From assembly GCF_025698545.1 (NCBI RefSeq), contig NC_068572.1:4774001-4838000 (forward strand): DNA of 64,000 nt, written 5' to 3'. A model generated the notes under the pieces. It made no database searches, was not told the DNA's origin, and saw only the letters and a program-made list of their open reading frames with translations. Source of the DNA: Gossypium raimondii. Taxonomy: Eukaryota > Streptophyta > Magnoliopsida > Malvales > Malvaceae. Positions 23,520 to 36,177 of this stretch are shown here, in pieces. How positions within the stretch are numbered: position 1 is the stretch's first letter; each line of letters opens with the position of its first letter. The position numbers and the translations under genes were made by a program.

Positions 23520-25531
23520 TCAACCCCGACCCCGGCCACTACCTGCCAAAACAAAAACAAACAGCAATCAATCCATCAGTCTTAATTTATCAAATGTTAA
23601 GCCAGTCATAATGGATTATTCAATCATCTGCAGAGCTACAAAACCAGGTTTCGGGGCTTTCAGCAAGTTTACCTCTGCCTCCAGTGTTTTTTCCACCTGA
23701 ACCACCCCTCCCTCGGCCTCCACTTGTAGTCCTAGCACCATCATCTAGCCCACGCCCAGCTCCTTTTGGTTGCCTTCCACCAGGACCATCTTCTCGACCC
23801 CTGCCTCTCCCACGGCCTACACCAGGAGGCTTCCTATCTGAAAAGGTAAGCAAAATAATAAAAAAGCCAGGTTAAAAAAGTACCCATGTCAGACGCATAC
23901 CAATATCCAGCAGTCACACGAGTTCAAATAACATAGGAATATAATACGGTTGCCACGCAAAATACTCTGTAACCCAAAAAATTGAATACCAAGATAATTA
24001 TCCATCCCATCCAGTAGTTAGCAAGAGAATTATAAATCATACCTGCACGACTCTTTGTTTCTTCCTGAACTTTATCAATTACCTGAAATTCAAATGGGAA
24101 AGTTACTAATATTAATGGAATGGCTAAAGGATACTAAAATGGTTAGAGGACAGCACAAGAAAACTATAACAAAAACAAGCAGCAATTTATATGAAACCTT
24201 TAAAACCCAAAGCTGATCAAGTAACAAGAACTAAATTTTGCATTTTACAGATCCAAGTTTATCAACTTGTTGTATAGTAAATCAAATTACCGACTTAGCT
24301 TCAGATAAATGAATACTACTTTTAACACCACAGAAGACAAAGAAAGCTTATTCAACAATGAAATAGATAAAATTCCACTCTATCCTTTCATGGAAGCAAC
24401 TAAAAATCAAGCATTTACAAAATTCTAACATAAACGAAGCTAAAAACACATGATAAATAATCTCTATGATGCAAAGTTAGTAATAAAACAACAGCATATA
24501 CATGGAGTAAAAGATACCTCATCAGGAACTCGAAGATACTTAATTGTATTTCCACGGATATAGCATTCAGGCATTCTCCAAAACCTGTCTCCATCCTACA
24601 TTATATTTTCTCAATCAAACCCTGACCATAATTTATAAAAAAATGTTTTAAAAAACAACACCCCTACTTTTATCATAAGAAGAAATAAATAAAACAAGAA
24701 ACATAGAATGAATGAATTCATTTTTGCACCTTTGAAGTACAGATAACTTCACGAAGATGGATGTTCATCCAAGTGTCGCAATTGACCAAATGTCCATTAT
24801 ATGTCTCCCCATTTTTCAGTTCCACCAACTATTAGCAAATAGAAATAAGAAACACAGACACAAAAACACACAATTGTTTTAAAAATCAATTACTGAAGAG
24901 AACTTTTTGTACCATATGTAGAGGCATACGAGGAAATGTAAATGTTCTTACCATAGGATGACCCTGTGCCGTTTTTAGTAGAGAAAGAGGAAGCTGCCAA
25001 AGATTTGCATAATAGATAAGACAGGTGAGTCGAGCAAAGACAACAAAGTATTCAAAAACACCTTAAGAAATCAAAATTAACCCAAAAATCATCTGATAGC
25101 GTATCAAAAGTTGCTTCTTTTTTTTTGTCTCAATTTGATTTCCCTAGTTTCCTGGTGTTTATAAGCAACCAAACAGATAACCAATGTAATTCAAAAGACT
25201 AATATACTATCTTTTTCCTTTTCTTTGAATAAAAACATTACGAAACCAAAGTTAAACGAAAAACCCTTTGAATGCATAAGAAAGTTGTTTTTTAGAATTT
25301 CCCAGGCTTTCTAAGCAACCAAACAGACAAACAAGGTAATTTAAAAGACTAACCTAGTATCCTTTTCTTTCTCTTTGAATGAAAACACCTTAAGAAAGCA
25401 AAATTAACCGAAAAACCCTTTGATAGCATATGAAAAGTTTAATTTTTTTTTTTCCGATTGCCTAATTTTCCAGGGTTTTCTAAGCAACCAAACAGACAAA
25501 CAAGGTAAGTTAAAAGAGATTAACATACCAT
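23520..25531 (-). CDS. LSM4: U6 snRNA-associated Sm-like protein LSm4
   Basis: Seven coding exons lie on the minus strand: 25529-25531, 24952-24993, 24730-24828, 24518-24595, 24043-24082, 23673-23837 and 23520-23542. They give 149 residues. The first coding exon holds the ATG alone, spliced (ATG^GTATGT) to [14 protein letters not shown]. The Sm fold occupies about residues 2-80: Sm1 with [21 protein letters not shown] and Sm2 with [15 protein letters not shown]. The C terminus is an RGG/GRG-rich tail ending GRGSGRGRG, the usual site of arginine methylation. LSm4 is in both the nuclear LSm2-8 ring (U6 snRNP, splicing) and the cytoplasmic LSm1-7 ring (mRNA decapping). Without the last splice, exon 6 would read through into unrelated residues, which supports the 23-base final exon. 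Confidence 0.93.
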
Positions 25532-26050
25532 CTTTTTCCTTCTCTTTGAATGAAGAATAACCCTAGCGAAGAACAAAAAAAACCTGCAGGACAAAAAAAA
25601 AAGGAAAAACAGGCAAAGGAATCAAGAACAATATCAAAGAGAGTATGATAAAGAAAACAAAGTACTTATAAAACCTTGGAATTGAAATCTTATTAACCGT
25701 ACAGCAATTACGCTTTACGCCTAAACCCTAGCACGATCGGAGAATAATATAACGGGGCTTTTATAAATAAATAAAGAAAAAAGAAAAAGAAAAAAAAGAA
25801 GCTTTTTGTTGGTAGCAAAAAATGAGGGAAGAGAGAGAGCGATAATCAATCGGCTTAAAAACCCTAAATTAAAAATGAAAAAGAAATCGAAAATACCAAC
25901 AAGAGAAGAAACAGGATCTCACTTCGGGTTTTTCTGTTCTTATTTTTGTCCGAATTCGATTTCTCTCTCAAGTGTTATTTAATATTATTTTTACTTAATT
26001 AAATATTAATTTTTATATGGGAGTGAATTATATTTTTATTAATAGCTAAA

Positions 26051-26690
26051 GTGGATAAAATTTGATTCGATTAAAAAATTTAAAAATAAATTTAGAGTTA
26101 ATAAAATTAAATTATTCAATTATTTGAGTCAACTTGAATAACTCGATTCGAATTTGAGTCGAGTTGAATTTTACAATTCAAATAATAGATTGGTGTAAAT
26201 ATTTTGATTGTCTCAACTTTGAAAATGAACAAATTAGTCTCTCCCAACAAAAATTACAAAATAATTAAAAAATTTTAAAATTCAAAATATTTATAAAATT
26301 TCAAAATTTATATATTTTAACAAATTCTAAAAATTCTAAAAAACATATAAAGGAATTTGAAATATTAAAATTTTCTAAAATAATAATTTTGAAGAACTAA
26401 ATAAGTTAATTAATTATTCAAGTTTATCATATTAAAGTATCTAAGTTTTTAAACATATTTGGTTTCAAATTTATGTGCTCTACCATGAAATTAGTTATAC
26501 TGTAATAAGATTTTAATTTGACATGTTTAGTTTTTTAATTTAATTCGAATAATTTCACTCAATTCGACTCAATTTCATTTCATTCGACTTGATTCGTAGA
26601 AATTTCAAATCAAGTTAGAATAATAAAATAGGACTTGTGAACTCGATTAACTCGAAAATTTTTTACTTGATTCGGTCGAACACTCACCAC
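26051..26690. repeat. Short inverted-repeat element rich in GATTCGA
   Basis: The left end, GTGGATAAAATTTGATTCGATT, and the reverse complement of the right end, GTGGTGAGTGTTCGACCGAATC, share their outer bases and the following AAAAAATTT phrase. CTCGATTCGAATTTGAGTCGAG-like words recur at both sides. No coding capacity and no clear target duplication. Probably a non-autonomous DNA element. Confidence 0.4.
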
Positions 26691-27189
26691 TATTTACTGG
26701 TATAGAAAATATAGTTAAACATAATATATTTAAACAAAATATAATTTTAAAATTAAAAGTACAATAGAAATTTTTGTATTATGAGTCGTATTGCATTCTA
26801 TTTATTCTATTAAAAATAAGTAAATCAATCTATATACTTATTTTTTTGTCAAAAATTTTATTCATTTTAAGTTAATCCCGCTAATTTTTTAGTGGATAAT
26901 TTTTAATGAAAAATTAATTTACTTTTATTTAAATAATAATAATTTATTTTTTTTAAAAACAAAATATAATATTACTCTTGTAATAAGGCTTTAATGATTC
27001 TTTTTTTTTTACTTTGTGGTGGTGATGTAGATAAAAGATGTTACTGAGAGCGAGGGGTGTTGGTGGGTAGGTTATGAGGAAAGTGTTGGGTTTTGGGGAT
27101 GAGAGGTTTACTCGCAATAATTTCCTCCATAAGATTCTTCTCGCTTCTAACATGCTTAAATACAAGAACTAAGCAGCAGTTAAGTCCCA

Positions 27190-27930
27190 CTCATTCGCCA
27201 TAATTTCCCTTAATTAATTCCATGGTTGCCTTCTTAACGAAATCCATAATAATATTTTGGATTTTGGGTTGGTTGGGTAAGTTTATTTGGCTTGATGCAT
27301 TTGGAAGAATAGAAATTTATTCGTCTTTCAAGGATTTACAAGAAATGCCGTTGAGATTGTTGAAGTTTTTATTATTTGGGTGAGATAAATTTGATCTACA
27401 TATAAGGAGGTTTTGACTCAAAGATGTGCCTCCATTCAGAGGTACCCTTTATTAGATAATTAGGTTCACCTGCATACTGATGCTGTAGTTAATTTGACTA
27501 CAAGTTTAACGTCTGCAGGGAGAGTGGTGCAGTATCATATAGGTGATTGGATTTTAGGTTTCAATCATTTTTTGGAGGAATGTTCGTCTTTGATGTTGAG
27601 TTATGAGGTATTTTGGATTGACCGACTCTTTTACGAAAGTGGGGTGTAGACAAGATTTTGATTCAGACTAATAATTCTGTGGTAGTCCAACCAATCCAAG
27701 GGAGGAATGCTCTGGTTAGACGTGTTCAGCAACTGATACAGAATAAAGAATATTGGGTGGCATAACATGTCCCTAGGGAGGTTAATTGTGTTGCCGATCA
27801 GATTGCCAAAATAACTCCTGCTAATGTATAGGGAGTAAATGGGTTGACAACTACTTTTGCGAGTATAATTGAAGCCATTAATAATGATAAGGGTAGTGGT
27901 GCTTTTGAAATTGTAAATTTGGATTAACTA
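27190..27930 (+). pseudogene. LINE-type non-LTR retrotransposon relic, RNase H end
   Basis: A broken frame reads like the C-terminal end of plant LINE ORF2 proteins. Near 27300 it reads LWKNRNLFVFQGF. A spacer follows, then an RNase H (RVT_3)-like stretch: HTDAV at about 27475, GDWILGFN at 27543, WGVDKILIQTNNSVVV near 27640, and HVPREVNCVADQIAK near 27765-27810. In-frame stops occur at several points, for instance just after WVRXI near 27385 and before HVPRE. No reverse-transcriptase domain remains upstream, so this is a 5'-truncated and decayed copy, or an RNase H gene fragment descended from one. Confidence 0.6.
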
Positions 27931-28677
27931 TTTTCCACCAAAAAGAATCAATATTTTAGATTCGGACAATTTTTTGTAAATTAATTAAAAATATATGGTT
28001 AGATTTTTTTTATTATTTTGTATTTAGCATTAATTTTGACATTTTCCAAACAGTTTATAGTACATGCAAATTATTATTATCATAAAAATCAAAATTGAGA
28101 TATGTTATATTACACATTTCTTAAAATTTATATGTGATTTTACGAATTGAGTTGGTGTTGAAGGTTGATACCAACTCTATCCTTCTATTTACTACAATTA
28201 ACATTTGGCCCCTTTAGAGGATAGTTTTTTCTGGTTGTATTTTATAAATCGACCATTATCCAACTTCAGTTTTTCATTGTTTAACCATTTATATAAAGAT
28301 TAGAATTCTAAGAATAGAGAGTTAAGAGAAGTTAAAATTTACATACACAACGATATCAAGGGAATGTGACTATATTAACCTTCGAACACCCATTATCTAA
28401 ATCCTCTTTACTTCTATAATTTGCAATTCAGATTAGCTATACTATATAGTGGGCATTCATATTCGAACCCTCCAGACATTCAACCAAATATAAAGAAAAA
28501 AACTTGAAAATAAGAAAATTGAACATACCCATGCTAAGCACATTTCCTTAATATAGGGGCTTAAGCATTAAACAATGATTTTACCACACCTTGGATGTAA
28601 CAAATCTTCATAAGTGAAATAAGTTAAAAATTAGAGAAATTTGCAACCTGGGAAACTCATAGAAACCTAAAGTCAGG

Positions 28678-30985
28678 CTACAACTTTTTAATGGAAATGG
28701 TCCAAAGAAGATCAGTATCTGATTGCACTGTGACTTTCTCTCCTACGACTATATTCGACGAGCTTATTAAACCACCAAATCTCATCTCCGTGTTATCTGG
28801 AACAAGAAAAATAAGATAAACTCATAACGGTAATGTCAAAAAAGCTGGCTCCTGATGGAAGTATGAGAACAGCGTACAATTGAAGATCATTGTTACCATA
28901 ATTTTGCAGCCAAGCTAAGTAGAAAGGAATAATCCGGTATGCTATCATCTAGATGTGAATACCACAAAATAGACTTAAGACAGCATACTAAGGTTTACAT
29001 TTACTATAATAGAAAGGCAATTCAAAGGAGTCACTAGTCACGCGAGCTCAGTAGTTCCGAATATTTCTATCTGAGTAGCGTGGTAGGAAAGAAGCTATTT
29101 TAAGTGACATTTAATATCTCAAAATATATATTAATATCTCAAAATATATATATCTCCTTGGTCCTTTGGATCATAATGAAATGACACAAAGAGGTAACAG
29201 ATTCTAAACATGTAAAAGATTTACCAATGTTTATTGGTGAATGTAAGGGACACATTGTAAAGCACATAACATAAAATTAGCTTCTTTCTCTACATTGACA
29301 TAATAAGGCATGTAAAACTTATGACATGAGTAAAGCATGAAATTGTGTCCACTTCAGTTCAATAGCCTAGTAAATGGAAAGCAAACACTAAAGTAAAGTA
29401 CTCATATACTTACTCAGATTCCACCGGAGCCCAGTTGTTGTACTACTCCTCGATGGCGCCCCGATTGGGATGAGTCCACAGTGTGGGCCCTCAACAGATG
29501 TTTGAATATGAATCTCGTGATGATGAGTCCTAGGAAGAAGATAGATGAGACTATCATCCGACAAAAGGACTATCCGCAAGGAGGAGAAACAATATAGAAC
29601 GTTTAGGTTTCCCATCTCGTGGTCATATCGTCCACCAAGTGCTCCGGCAACAAGAATGCAAAGCTGCCATTAAATCCAGAAAAATAAAAGATAAACTATC
29701 AATCAAAGCACATAGACTATAGATAAAAATGTATAGCATATGGTAAGATCATGTCCTAACTATAACAAATACCAGCTCCTAAAACTAATATTTTAGTACT
29801 AATGATAATAAAGGTAAAATGAAAGTAAAATGAAGGTTCACAAACAGTGACACTTCAAAAAAGAAAAAATACTAGAGCAATTAAGTTTAACATACACTAG
29901 ACTTATTCGCATCCGGAGCGAAGTCCCAGATGTATGTTATACATTTATGTAGGTCCGTGGTGTCTTGATCATGGGATTTATCGATAATCTTCGTTCCCTG
30001 CACCAAAGAAGCAAGCGAAAAATGTCGAGTGGTCGGAATATATAAACTAGAGAGATGTAATGCATTAACCGCAAGTTAAAACATGAGACTGGTGAAGAAT
30101 AAGTGAGAGCAAGCTAGAGAGTCCTAAAGGAAAACAAGATCAACATGATGAGCTAAATGGTTCTACAAAAGGAAATTTGAAAACTTACTAGGCTCCTATA
30201 AAAATCAAGTACTTCCTTTCGTATTGAATCCATATCACCGTTAATTACATCCGGTTTGTATCTGCAATGAAACAAAGCACCATGTTTATAAAACATTTTA
30301 AAATAACAACTAAAGCATTAGCATCAGTTAACATCAATTTAAGGTCCCATTCAGCAGTGGGCATAACTTTTAAGGTCAGCATTTTCTTAACTTTTATTAT
30401 TATTATTAATTATTTTTTAATATTTTGCACTTTTTCACGTCAATTTCAATTCTTCAAACACATATCTTTTCAGCATAAATATTTCAACGCAAGCTTTTGT
30501 TAAGCATTGCCTGGATCAAATCATGATGAAACTAAAAAGAACATACCGTTTAACTTATATAAGAGTTCAAATCAAAAGATGCAGACAGAGGCACGTAAAT
30601 CAATTTCAACAGAGTCATTATAAGACAAACGCAGAAGCGGTAAATAAAGACAAAAAAAAAAAAAAACCTGAGTCGAACATCGGAAGCATCTTCCTCAGGG
30701 AACAACAGAGGCATTTCATCGAACACACGGTTGGCGCCACCATCAGCACAGAGACGAAGCTGAGCTGCACTAAACAAAAAAGTAAAGGAAAAAATTAAAT
30801 CGTCAAACAGAAACAAAAAAAAAAAAAAGAGAAGAGGACGCAGGATAAGTACCGTGTTTCCAAAGCAAGGGGGCGAATCTGGGGAGGGTTTGGTTAAGAA
30901 CAACAAGGGCGTACGTTAGAGAAGGGCGGTGGTGTAGGGGAATCGTAGGGAGCAAAAAAGTAGAAGAATGATGCATTAGGTCCAT
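28678..30985 (-). CDS. TPK1: Thiamine pyrophosphokinase
   Basis: Six exons on the minus strand, 30853-30985, 30668-30764, 30189-30261, 29896-29997, 29414-29663 and 28678-28796, give 257 residues. The enzyme moves pyrophosphate from ATP to thiamine to make thiamine diphosphate, in the plant cytosol. The catalytic half carries RLCADGGANRVFDE (exon 2), YKPDVINGDMDSIR (exon 3) and SHDQDTTDLHKC (exon 4), the acidic motifs that bind Mg-ATP. Exon 5 has GALGGRYDHEMGNLNVL and the start of the thiamin-binding beta-sandwich (EGPHCGLIPIG). Exon 6 ends LLWTISIKKL. The order and length match Arabidopsis TPK1 and TPK2. The start MDLMHHSSTFLLP fits the plant N terminus. No targeting peptide is apparent. Neighbours are unrelated. 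Confidence 0.93.
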
Positions 30986-31553
30986 TGGCTAACGTGCGCG
31001 GCGCCGTGAGAGAAGCGGTGACAGAGAAGAGAAGAGGATGGGAAGACGGTGTTTGAATTGTATCATAATTAGCGAGATCAAATGGAGATTTTGAAAAATA
31101 AATAAATAAATGAAAAAAAAATAGAGACTCTCTCTCAAATAATTGACTTTTTCTTCGCTCTTTGCCCCTTTTTTTATTTATTTTATTTATATATCAAACG
31201 AGGGCTTCAGTCAAAGAAGGCAACGCCACCCCACAATCTGATTGCGTCAATAAAATAATTTTATGAATAATAACATTAAATTATTCAAATATTATTTATT
31301 AATTTTATACTTTATGTGTTGTTATATTAAACTATTTAAACTTCATATAACTTAAATAATTTTAATTTTCTATAATCATGTCCAAAAATAATATTTTAAC
31401 CTTAAATTACAATTTTTATAATACACTATACTTCACAAACCACATTTTTCTGAACACTAGTAATTTTTCTAAAGCATTCAACAGACGTTGTAAAAAAATA
31501 GATCCTTAACGATCAAGGTAACAAACCATAAAGTAGTATGAAGATAGAGTAAT

Positions 31554-34500
31554 TGTAACATCTCTTGTTCGGGTTAAATCGATAACTCAAGGAACGAATG
31601 TCAAATTAAGCACTAAGTCACTTAAATATTAGATATATCTTTTTTATACTTAATTTTATTTTTATAAAGTTCAATTTAGACTTCTCAAATCATTTCTAAA
31701 CATTTACTAACATATTTAGTCCTCAAAATGTATTAAATTAACATCCAAAATATTATATTTTCATTCTTATTACTAAATACCATGTAATTTCCCAAGACTG
31801 TCATTTAAACACAGCATAAACGCCTTACGTGAATTGTCATTCTATGTCCAAAATCATAAACCAAAAGAGCTTTGAAACTTTGAGGGTTGATGTGATCCTT
31901 GTGAAGAAGTACTTCTCGTATTTTTAATCTACTTTCTTTCACCTACGTGTTTAAATAAACGCGTTAAGTTATATGAATAGTCTAGAAAGTAGTCAACTGA
32001 ATTCAATCTTACCATATATATATAATTTAATTAATTTTTAATAATATTTATTCACAGTTTCTTTCACTAGTATACTTAAACTTTTAATTAATTTCCAAAA
32101 CATAAAATCATTTAAATAAGCTTTATAACTTATAATTTTTAATTTAACATATATTATTACTAATTAACTTTTACATTTACATATCAAAATCTTTCTCTCG
32201 TTTCACAAATATAGCGTAAACACTTAATTCACATATGTTATTTAACACTTAATTTACATGTTCACTTTTATCTTTTTTTCACATATTATTAGACATACAC
32301 ACGCACTTTTACTTTCACACTTCACTTTTGCAGTCTTTAGTGAGTCTCAGAGAAGTTTCAATCAATCAGAACATACGATATTTCAGATCATGCAATATTT
32401 CAATAAATTCCAAAGCTCCATGCCAAAACAAAACTCTTGGCCTTTAAGAGAACTCTAGAAAACATAGGAAACTCCATTAAACATATAACATAACCCATTT
32501 ATCCTCTCCTAATCTCCTTTAAACCTCCGCAACACTAGCCTAGTTCCCATTCGAACCCCTTGATCTATCGTAATTTGATACGTCAAATCAAGCTCTCTAA
32601 AACACTCGATGAGCTTATTCTCAAGCAATTTACGAGTTTTTTTCTATACTTTTGTTGATTTTTAGTATTTAGTATTAATAATCGTTTTTGCTTAGCTTTA
32701 CTCCATTTGAAACCCAAGTTGGCAAAATGGTGCCATTGGAAGTCTAATGGTGCGTTTGAGTTGGTGTAGGGAAAAAATGATGGCCAAACCTTGAGGAGAA
32801 CTACAATGGATATGGGTGTCGCAACATTGAGCCTTCACTACTTCGTAGGTGCAACACTTCAACATGGAGCAAACTATCGAGGGTTACATGCATTTTCCTT
32901 GTGGATCACCTTATTACCTAAACACTCCTGGGTTCAATCCTTGGAATACTCAGAGTGTTCCATTGTGACACTTATAAATATTACAACTGACCTATCACAC
33001 TTGCAGCACACCGCTATATTCTAATTGTATTTGTTTTGATTCATAACCTCAGCACACGCACGCCGAGGTGCGGTCACCCCTAGCCCCTCTTAACCCCAAA
33101 ATCATTTCATATCACATATTATATATCCTTTAAGCTCATTAAGTCATTTATTCACATAACACTTTATTCATTCATTTTAAATTACATAAGCATATACATA
33201 ATATTTTCATTTCACACATTCACATATTCACTTTCGTATAACATACTTGACATATCACATATATCACTTTGTTTGTGTCACCTTACTTATTCACTTTGAA
33301 TTATATAACCACATGCACTACATCCTCACTTTATACATTAATTCACTTTCATATAACACTTTGCTTTCATAAAACACTTCACTTAAATATTTATTTCACT
33401 CTTTTAGCACACTTGGTAATTTTTAAACATTTTACAATTTAATCCCTAAATTCATGAAAATCCAATATTTACTTTTATAACACTTTTCACTTTTCACTCC
33501 ATTTAAACCTTTAATCACAATATTTGTTTCACATATCAAAATTTACACCTTTTACAATTTAGTCATCTCTATAGTAATTTCACTATTCTACATCTATTCA
33601 CTTATAAAAATGACAAATAAATAACTTTTCACTTTTTATAATTTAATCCTTAGTTTCATAAAATTTACTAACCACTAAATTATCACTTTATCATTTCTTA
33701 CATTACTAACATACCTTTAATTACATATTCACTACTAAATTCAATAATCTTAATCATGTCTAATTTAATTATTTCATATTAAAATTTAAATACTCAAATA
33801 ATCAAATTAAAATAAACTAACTTTAATTCATTTAAGCACTTACCTTTTTCTTCACTTGAAATTAATCATTCTCTTCGCTTTCTCTTCGCTTTCATCTTCA
33901 TCTAAGTTGTTTCCATGATTAAAATATTTTCATATCACTCTAGGATATGAAATTAAGTTTGGTTTTAAGGAAAAAACTCAAGAAAAATGCATGGGAGGTT
34001 TTCCTTTTCTGTCTTTCCCCCTTTTGTTTCTTTCCCTTCTATTTTTGCTGCCCCAAGCGATTGCCGTTTAGCCTCCCAATTGTGTAGAAAATTTTACAAT
34101 TTTCCCTTTTCTTTTTCAATTTAGTCCATTTATTCCATCATCGAATCAAATTTCAACAATTTTCAACCTCAATTTCCATAAATTTCCACACACTTTCCAC
34201 CTCATCAACTATGGGATTTTAATGTCATCATTATGACTCTAAATATCAATTAAATTTGGAAAACAACATTTAGGTCTCTCCTCTATGGAATGGGAAAATT
34301 CCATTTTAGTACCCACTCTTTTCCATTTTATTCAATTTGATCCCTATATCAATTTTTCAACTCCACACATCAATACATATCCATATCACATTCATAACAA
34401 TATTTATTTGTTTTCACCTCCTTTTCAAAAATGCTCAATGTGCACTTGTAGTCCTTCAACTTTTAAAAAATGCAATTTAGTCCTTAATAAATTTCATTAT

Positions 34501-34577
34501 TCATACTTTCTCTCCAAATACTTAATTCACCTTTAAAATACTTATTCTTTTCAAAGGCTAAATTTTGGGGAATTACA
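31554..34577 (+). mobile_element. Solo LTR, long TGTAACA-type (Gypsy-like)
   Basis: A 3.0-kb non-coding block starts TGTAACATCTC and ends GGGGAATTACA. The flanking five bases are GTAAT (31549-31553) and ATAAT (34578-34582), four of five matching, so a slightly decayed target duplication. The interior is rich in CACTTTTAC/TCACAT words and CAATTTAGTCC phrases found in cotton Gypsy LTRs. No coding domain or second LTR is seen. Small frames inside are chance. Confidence 0.75.
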
Positions 34578-34582
34578 ATAAT

Positions 34583-36177
34583 TTTATCTAAAATTTCAAA
34601 TTTCACCTAGAATTTTAAATAACCTCTTTTTGTTCAACAAGAATCTTAAGTAACTTAAGAAAAGGTTGTGATAAGATTACATCCTATATTACGACATTTG
34701 TTCCGAATGTGATATTATAAGATGACTGACACTATAATTTCATTCAAAAATATAACATTACAAGTCGTAATATAAGATTCAATGAAAACATTATATTATT
34801 ATATAATTAATTATTTTCATCGTATCGTGTAACGTGATGTAAATTAAACCATTTTCAATAAATTTTTGAAGGTGTTGTTTGTAAAATGTAATATAACAAT
34901 TAAAATATGATTTTCTTTCCAATTATTGATATATCATGAATTAAAATTAAAGCGATAATAGTAAATAAAAGAAAAAGAAATTATGGCAGCAATCATATCG
35001 ACTTTTCTCAAACATCGAGGAGTAAATAATCCCAATATAATAATATTCCAGAAAAAAAACTAACATTATTTGAATAAAAATTGGAGAACATGCAAGAATT
35101 CCAGATTTTGAGCAAATAATTAAATTTTAATTTTTAATTTTATTTAAAAAATAAAAGCGGCAATACAAATAGACATCATGTCAGTGCTAACATGCAAAAT
35201 AATAATAACACCATGTGTCATGTTGTTAACTTGTTATTTGCTAAATATACCAACCCATTGGTTTTTTTTGGGTTAATATAATTTTTTCCTTCGTTTAACT
35301 ATTTTTTATTTACTTTAATTTTTATATCTGATACTTAGGTCCGTAAAATATCATAAAATTTCCTGTACTATATTCTAGATATATTTTAATCATTTATTGA
35401 AAAATAAATAAAGTAATTGAAGAAGAGGAAAACAAGAGACTTAAAGTTATTAAAAGAGTGAGAGATTTGACAATTGTTCATCGTTCTTCAGGGTATTTAT
35501 AGGAGAATGGTCACTTAGTTAGTAGCGTCACATCATCGACAATTATGGAATATGGTGAATGTGTGGTCGGTCAAGTGACAAGACCATTATATGTGTTATC
35601 ATACTTAGAGATGAGAGTATTCTCACTATAAATGGATGGTCTAATTGCAGGTGATTTATTTGAGTAATGACTAGTTAGGAAGTGAAAGGAAAATGATTGG
35701 AGATGTTGTTTAGATAGCTTATCGTGATACCATGTGTTGAAATTAAATTGAAGTATAATAAGAATAAAAGGATAAGATGGAAACCATAAAAGAGGAAGTG
35801 GGTGATATTAAGCTTAGCTTATTGGGTATGTTTAGGTGTCGGTCGACTTTATAAATTTAATTTATGATTCTCTACTACCTTAAGCACATATCTTTGAAAC
35901 AGTAGTGAAAGTATATGAAATCCAACTAAAGAAATCTGGAAAAGACAAAATCAACCCTCCCCTCCCCGACACATCGCATCGGTTCTCCACAGCTGTCTTC
36001 AACTCTCCCGGTCGGAAATTAAAGCACACCCACACTTAACGACGCCATTTTCACCAGAGAAATCTAAATATCTCCCCCCCCCCCACAAATTCCTAGGGTT
36101 CTCTCTCAAATCCTTACTTTCCAATTCCGTATTGTTAGGGATTTGAAGCTAGTCCGGATCGGGTAACGAACTGGAAG
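34583..36177. other. Upstream region of the first XXT gene
   Basis: No gene is seen. The last 150 or so bases resemble the sequence upstream of the second XXT copy (CGCCATTTT-CA-CAGAGAAA, then TCTCCCC), so they are probably 5' UTR and proximal promoter. A C-run of 13 lies near 36075-36090. The TAGGGATTTG(A)AGCTAGTCCGGATCGGG leader is nearly the same in both copies. Confidence 0.6.

Larger units (their letters stand above)
25740..28677. other. Intergenic between LSM4 and TPK1
   Basis: It holds the LSM4 promoter and first non-coding part (about 25560-25980, with AAACCCTA-type telobox words usual in plant housekeeping promoters), a repeat at 26051-26690 and a LINE relic at about 27190-27930. 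The remainder is AT-rich with no gene seen. Confidence 0.55.

Noticed and set aside
23684-23875. Proline-rich frame opposite LSM4
   Set aside because: It is the antisense of the LSM4 Gly/Arg-rich exon.
30523-30906. Frames on both strands across TPK1 exons 1-2
   Set aside because: They are shadows of the TPK1 exons or read through its A-rich introns.
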